Positions 63,768 to 64,000 of a DNA stretch of 64,000 bases are shown one piece after another. The first letter of the stretch is position 1. Each line of letters begins with the position of its first letter. This DNA comes from Erythrobacter sp. JK5 (lineage in GTDB: Bacteria > Pseudomonadota > Alphaproteobacteria > Sphingomonadales > Sphingomonadaceae): the NCBI RefSeq assembly GCF_018205975.1, contig NZ_CP073577.1, positions 992,001 to 1,056,000 of the forward strand, read 5' to 3'. A program made the position numbers and the translations under genes. Below the pieces are notes generated by a model that was not told where the DNA came from, did no database searches, and was given only the letters and a program-made list of their open reading frames with translations.

Positions 63768-64000
63768 ATGAAATTCTCGAAAGTTCTCACGCTGACATCG
63801 GCCCTCAGCCTCGCGCTGTTGGCCGCCAATCCGGTGCTCGCCGACGACCACGCCGCGCACGAGGCCGCGGCTGCGGTCGCCAAAGGCCCGGCACTGTGGA
63901 AGGTCGCAGACGAGGACACCACCATCTACCTGTTCGGGACGATCCATGCCTTGCCCAAGGAAATCGAGTGGTACGATGCCGAAATCGCCGAGGCGCTGAC
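63768..64000 (+). CDS. TraB/GumN family protein, N-terminal part (cut by window end)
   Basis: At least 77 residues; the gene runs off the window. A signal peptide (MKFSKVLTLTSALSLALLAANPVLA) is followed by ALWKVADEDTTIYLFGTIHALPKEIEWY, the GTIH signature of the TraB/GumN (PrgY-like) fold, a putative metalloprotease relative. GAAAGGATCGCTTC precedes the ATG. The complete protein is probably near 300 residues. Confidence 0.85.
   Translation, partial: MKFSKVLTLTSALSLALLAANPVLADDHAAHEAAAAVAKGPALWKVADEDTTIYLFGTIHALPKEIEWYDAEIAEAL

Overview
The window is about 64 kb of GC-rich, densely coding chromosomal DNA. It looks like an alphaproteobacterium of the order Sphingomonadales, probably family Erythrobacteraceae. 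The reasons are the TIGR-type UrcA protein, the PhaR-type PHA regulator, the 'vgr-related' metallopeptidase-like protein, the hrcA-grpE / rph-rdgB-hemW arrangement, the high GC content and several weak or leaderless translation starts. Almost everything is core chromosome. I see no phage, plasmid, insertion sequence, CRISPR array, rRNA or tRNA.

Layout. 1-12.9 kb: a truncated universal stress protein, a peroxiredoxin-like protein, RNase R, a secreted M28 peptidase, PhaR with a probable autoregulatory operator, alanine racemase, a frameshifted MFS permease, a NifU-like scaffold, CvpA, RadA, and divergently a large patatin-like protein. 12.9-23 kb: an MBL hydrolase, a DnaK/DnaJ pair (dnaJ broken by one base), a copper chaperone, small enzymes, an indoleamine 2,3-dioxygenase-like gene, and GrpE/HrcA. 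22.5-34 kb: RNase PH, RdgB, a CAP protein, HemW, XerC, GshB, YraN, RsmI, a PBP activator lipoprotein, ParE and two hydrolases. 35-45 kb: a serine hydrolase, a MoxR ATPase / YkgJ / CoxE-type VWA cluster with an MCP between, a membrane-anchored Ser/Thr kinase, a broken NamZ-like DUF1343 gene, TspO, and an orphan low-GC gene with peptidoglycan-binding-like repeats. 45-61.5 kb: TyrS, PilZ, an MFS permease, CysK, an Asp/Asn hydroxylase, an acyl-CoA dehydrogenase with its MerR regulator, HisI, ComF (frameshifted), a methyltransferase, PpdK and GlyQS. 61.5-64 kb: UrcA, three related four-helix membrane proteins, a small XRE regulator and the start of a TraB/GumN protein.

Three things stand out. (1) Four genes (MFS, dnaJ, DUF1343, comF) are each broken by exactly one missing G/C; in three the loss lies in a G or C run and in the MFS gene it lies next to a CCC. 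All four restore to a length divisible by three, which points to sequencing error more than gene decay. (2) Three unrelated palindromic repeat elements are present, one of them inserted in frame inside glyS so that it is translated. (3) The urcA / three-membrane-protein / XRE locus has a promoter bracketed by a long near-perfect inverted repeat. This is the best candidate here for an undescribed regulated system.
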